A DNA stretch of 5,178 nucleotides, from contig CABQXG010000120.1 of assembly GCA_902468045.1 (NCBI GenBank), forward strand, positions 1 through 5,178, given 5' to 3'. The position numbers and the translations under genes were made by a program. Below, piece by piece: positions 5,118 through 5,178 of the stretch. Source of the stretch: an uncultured Collinsella sp. (GTDB lineage Bacteria > Actinomycetota > Coriobacteriia > Coriobacteriales > Coriobacteriaceae). Under the pieces are notes generated by a model. It was not told the origin of the DNA. It worked only from the letters and a program-made list of their open reading frames with translations, and did not search any database. Each line of letters starts with the position of its first letter. The stretch's first letter is position 1.

Positions 5118-5178
5118 TTTGTCTTACCTATCCGGGCAGAGAGCAAGTTCCCTCCCGGCGCGTCCTCGGACATGCAAG
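5118..5178. other. Downstream tail with a weak hairpin, no gene
   Basis: The last 61 nt hold no supportable gene. CCGGG (5132-5136) pairs with CCCGG (5154-5158). AGAGA (5138-5142) opposite TCCCT (5149-5153) pairs fully only when read on the minus strand, where the plus-strand A-C mismatch becomes G:U. No T-run follows in either direction, so I do not call it a terminator. The window ends before its context can be judged. Confidence 0.3.

Noticed and set aside
5137..5144. CAGAGAGC, resembling a conserved piece of T-box leaders
   Set aside because: No AGTA bulge, specifier stem or AGGGTGG-type T-box sequence is visible, it lies 19 nt after a stop codon, and the window ends too soon to support it.

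Overview
The window is visibly GC-rich, with tightly packed genes, GC-ended codons and a Gram-positive-type serine acetyltransferase. This suggests a high-GC Gram-positive. My best guess is an anaerobic gut actinobacterium of the Coriobacteriia (Collinsella-like). That rests on codon use, protein style and a palindrome beginning TGTGACAAAGGGAC after the first full gene, which resembles an intergenic element I recall from such genomes. It is an inference, not an identification.

Layout: (1) 1-2089, plus strand: the last 33 codons of one ABC exporter half-transporter, then after 1 nt a complete second half-transporter (661 aa). They form a tandem pair that almost certainly makes a heterodimeric exporter. 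(2) 2089-2162: a REP-like imperfect palindrome touching the ABC stop codon, then a strong GC-rich hairpin that can terminate transcription from both sides. (3) 2200-2904, minus strand: cysE, serine O-acetyltransferase, with a GTG start. (4) 2905-3127: a divergent promoter region with a 13-nt palindrome at the cysE -10 and a 7-bp-arm inverted repeat just upstream of the dedA -10. (5) 3128-3775, plus strand: a DedA/VTT-family membrane protein, followed by a hairpin terminator. (6) 3776-4064: a 289-nt gap holding that terminator, an AT-rich block, a probable promoter (TACAAT) and a GC-rich leader of about 146 nt. The leader contains a possible 49-codon ORF whose TGA overlaps the next start codon as ATGA. 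(7) 4065-5117, plus strand: ilvE, branched-chain aminotransferase, with strongly biased codon use typical of high expression. (8) 5118-5178: a short tail with a weak hairpin.

The genes are separate transcription units rather than one pathway. cysE starts cysteine synthesis, ilvE interconverts branched-chain amino acids and their 2-oxo acids, the DedA protein probably recycles a lipid carrier, and the ABC pair exports an unknown substrate. I see no phage, transposase, CRISPR, rRNA or tRNA. The most interesting candidate is the leader ORF and possible RNA folding ahead of ilvE. The rest is ordinary housekeeping sequence with a few protein-level oddities.
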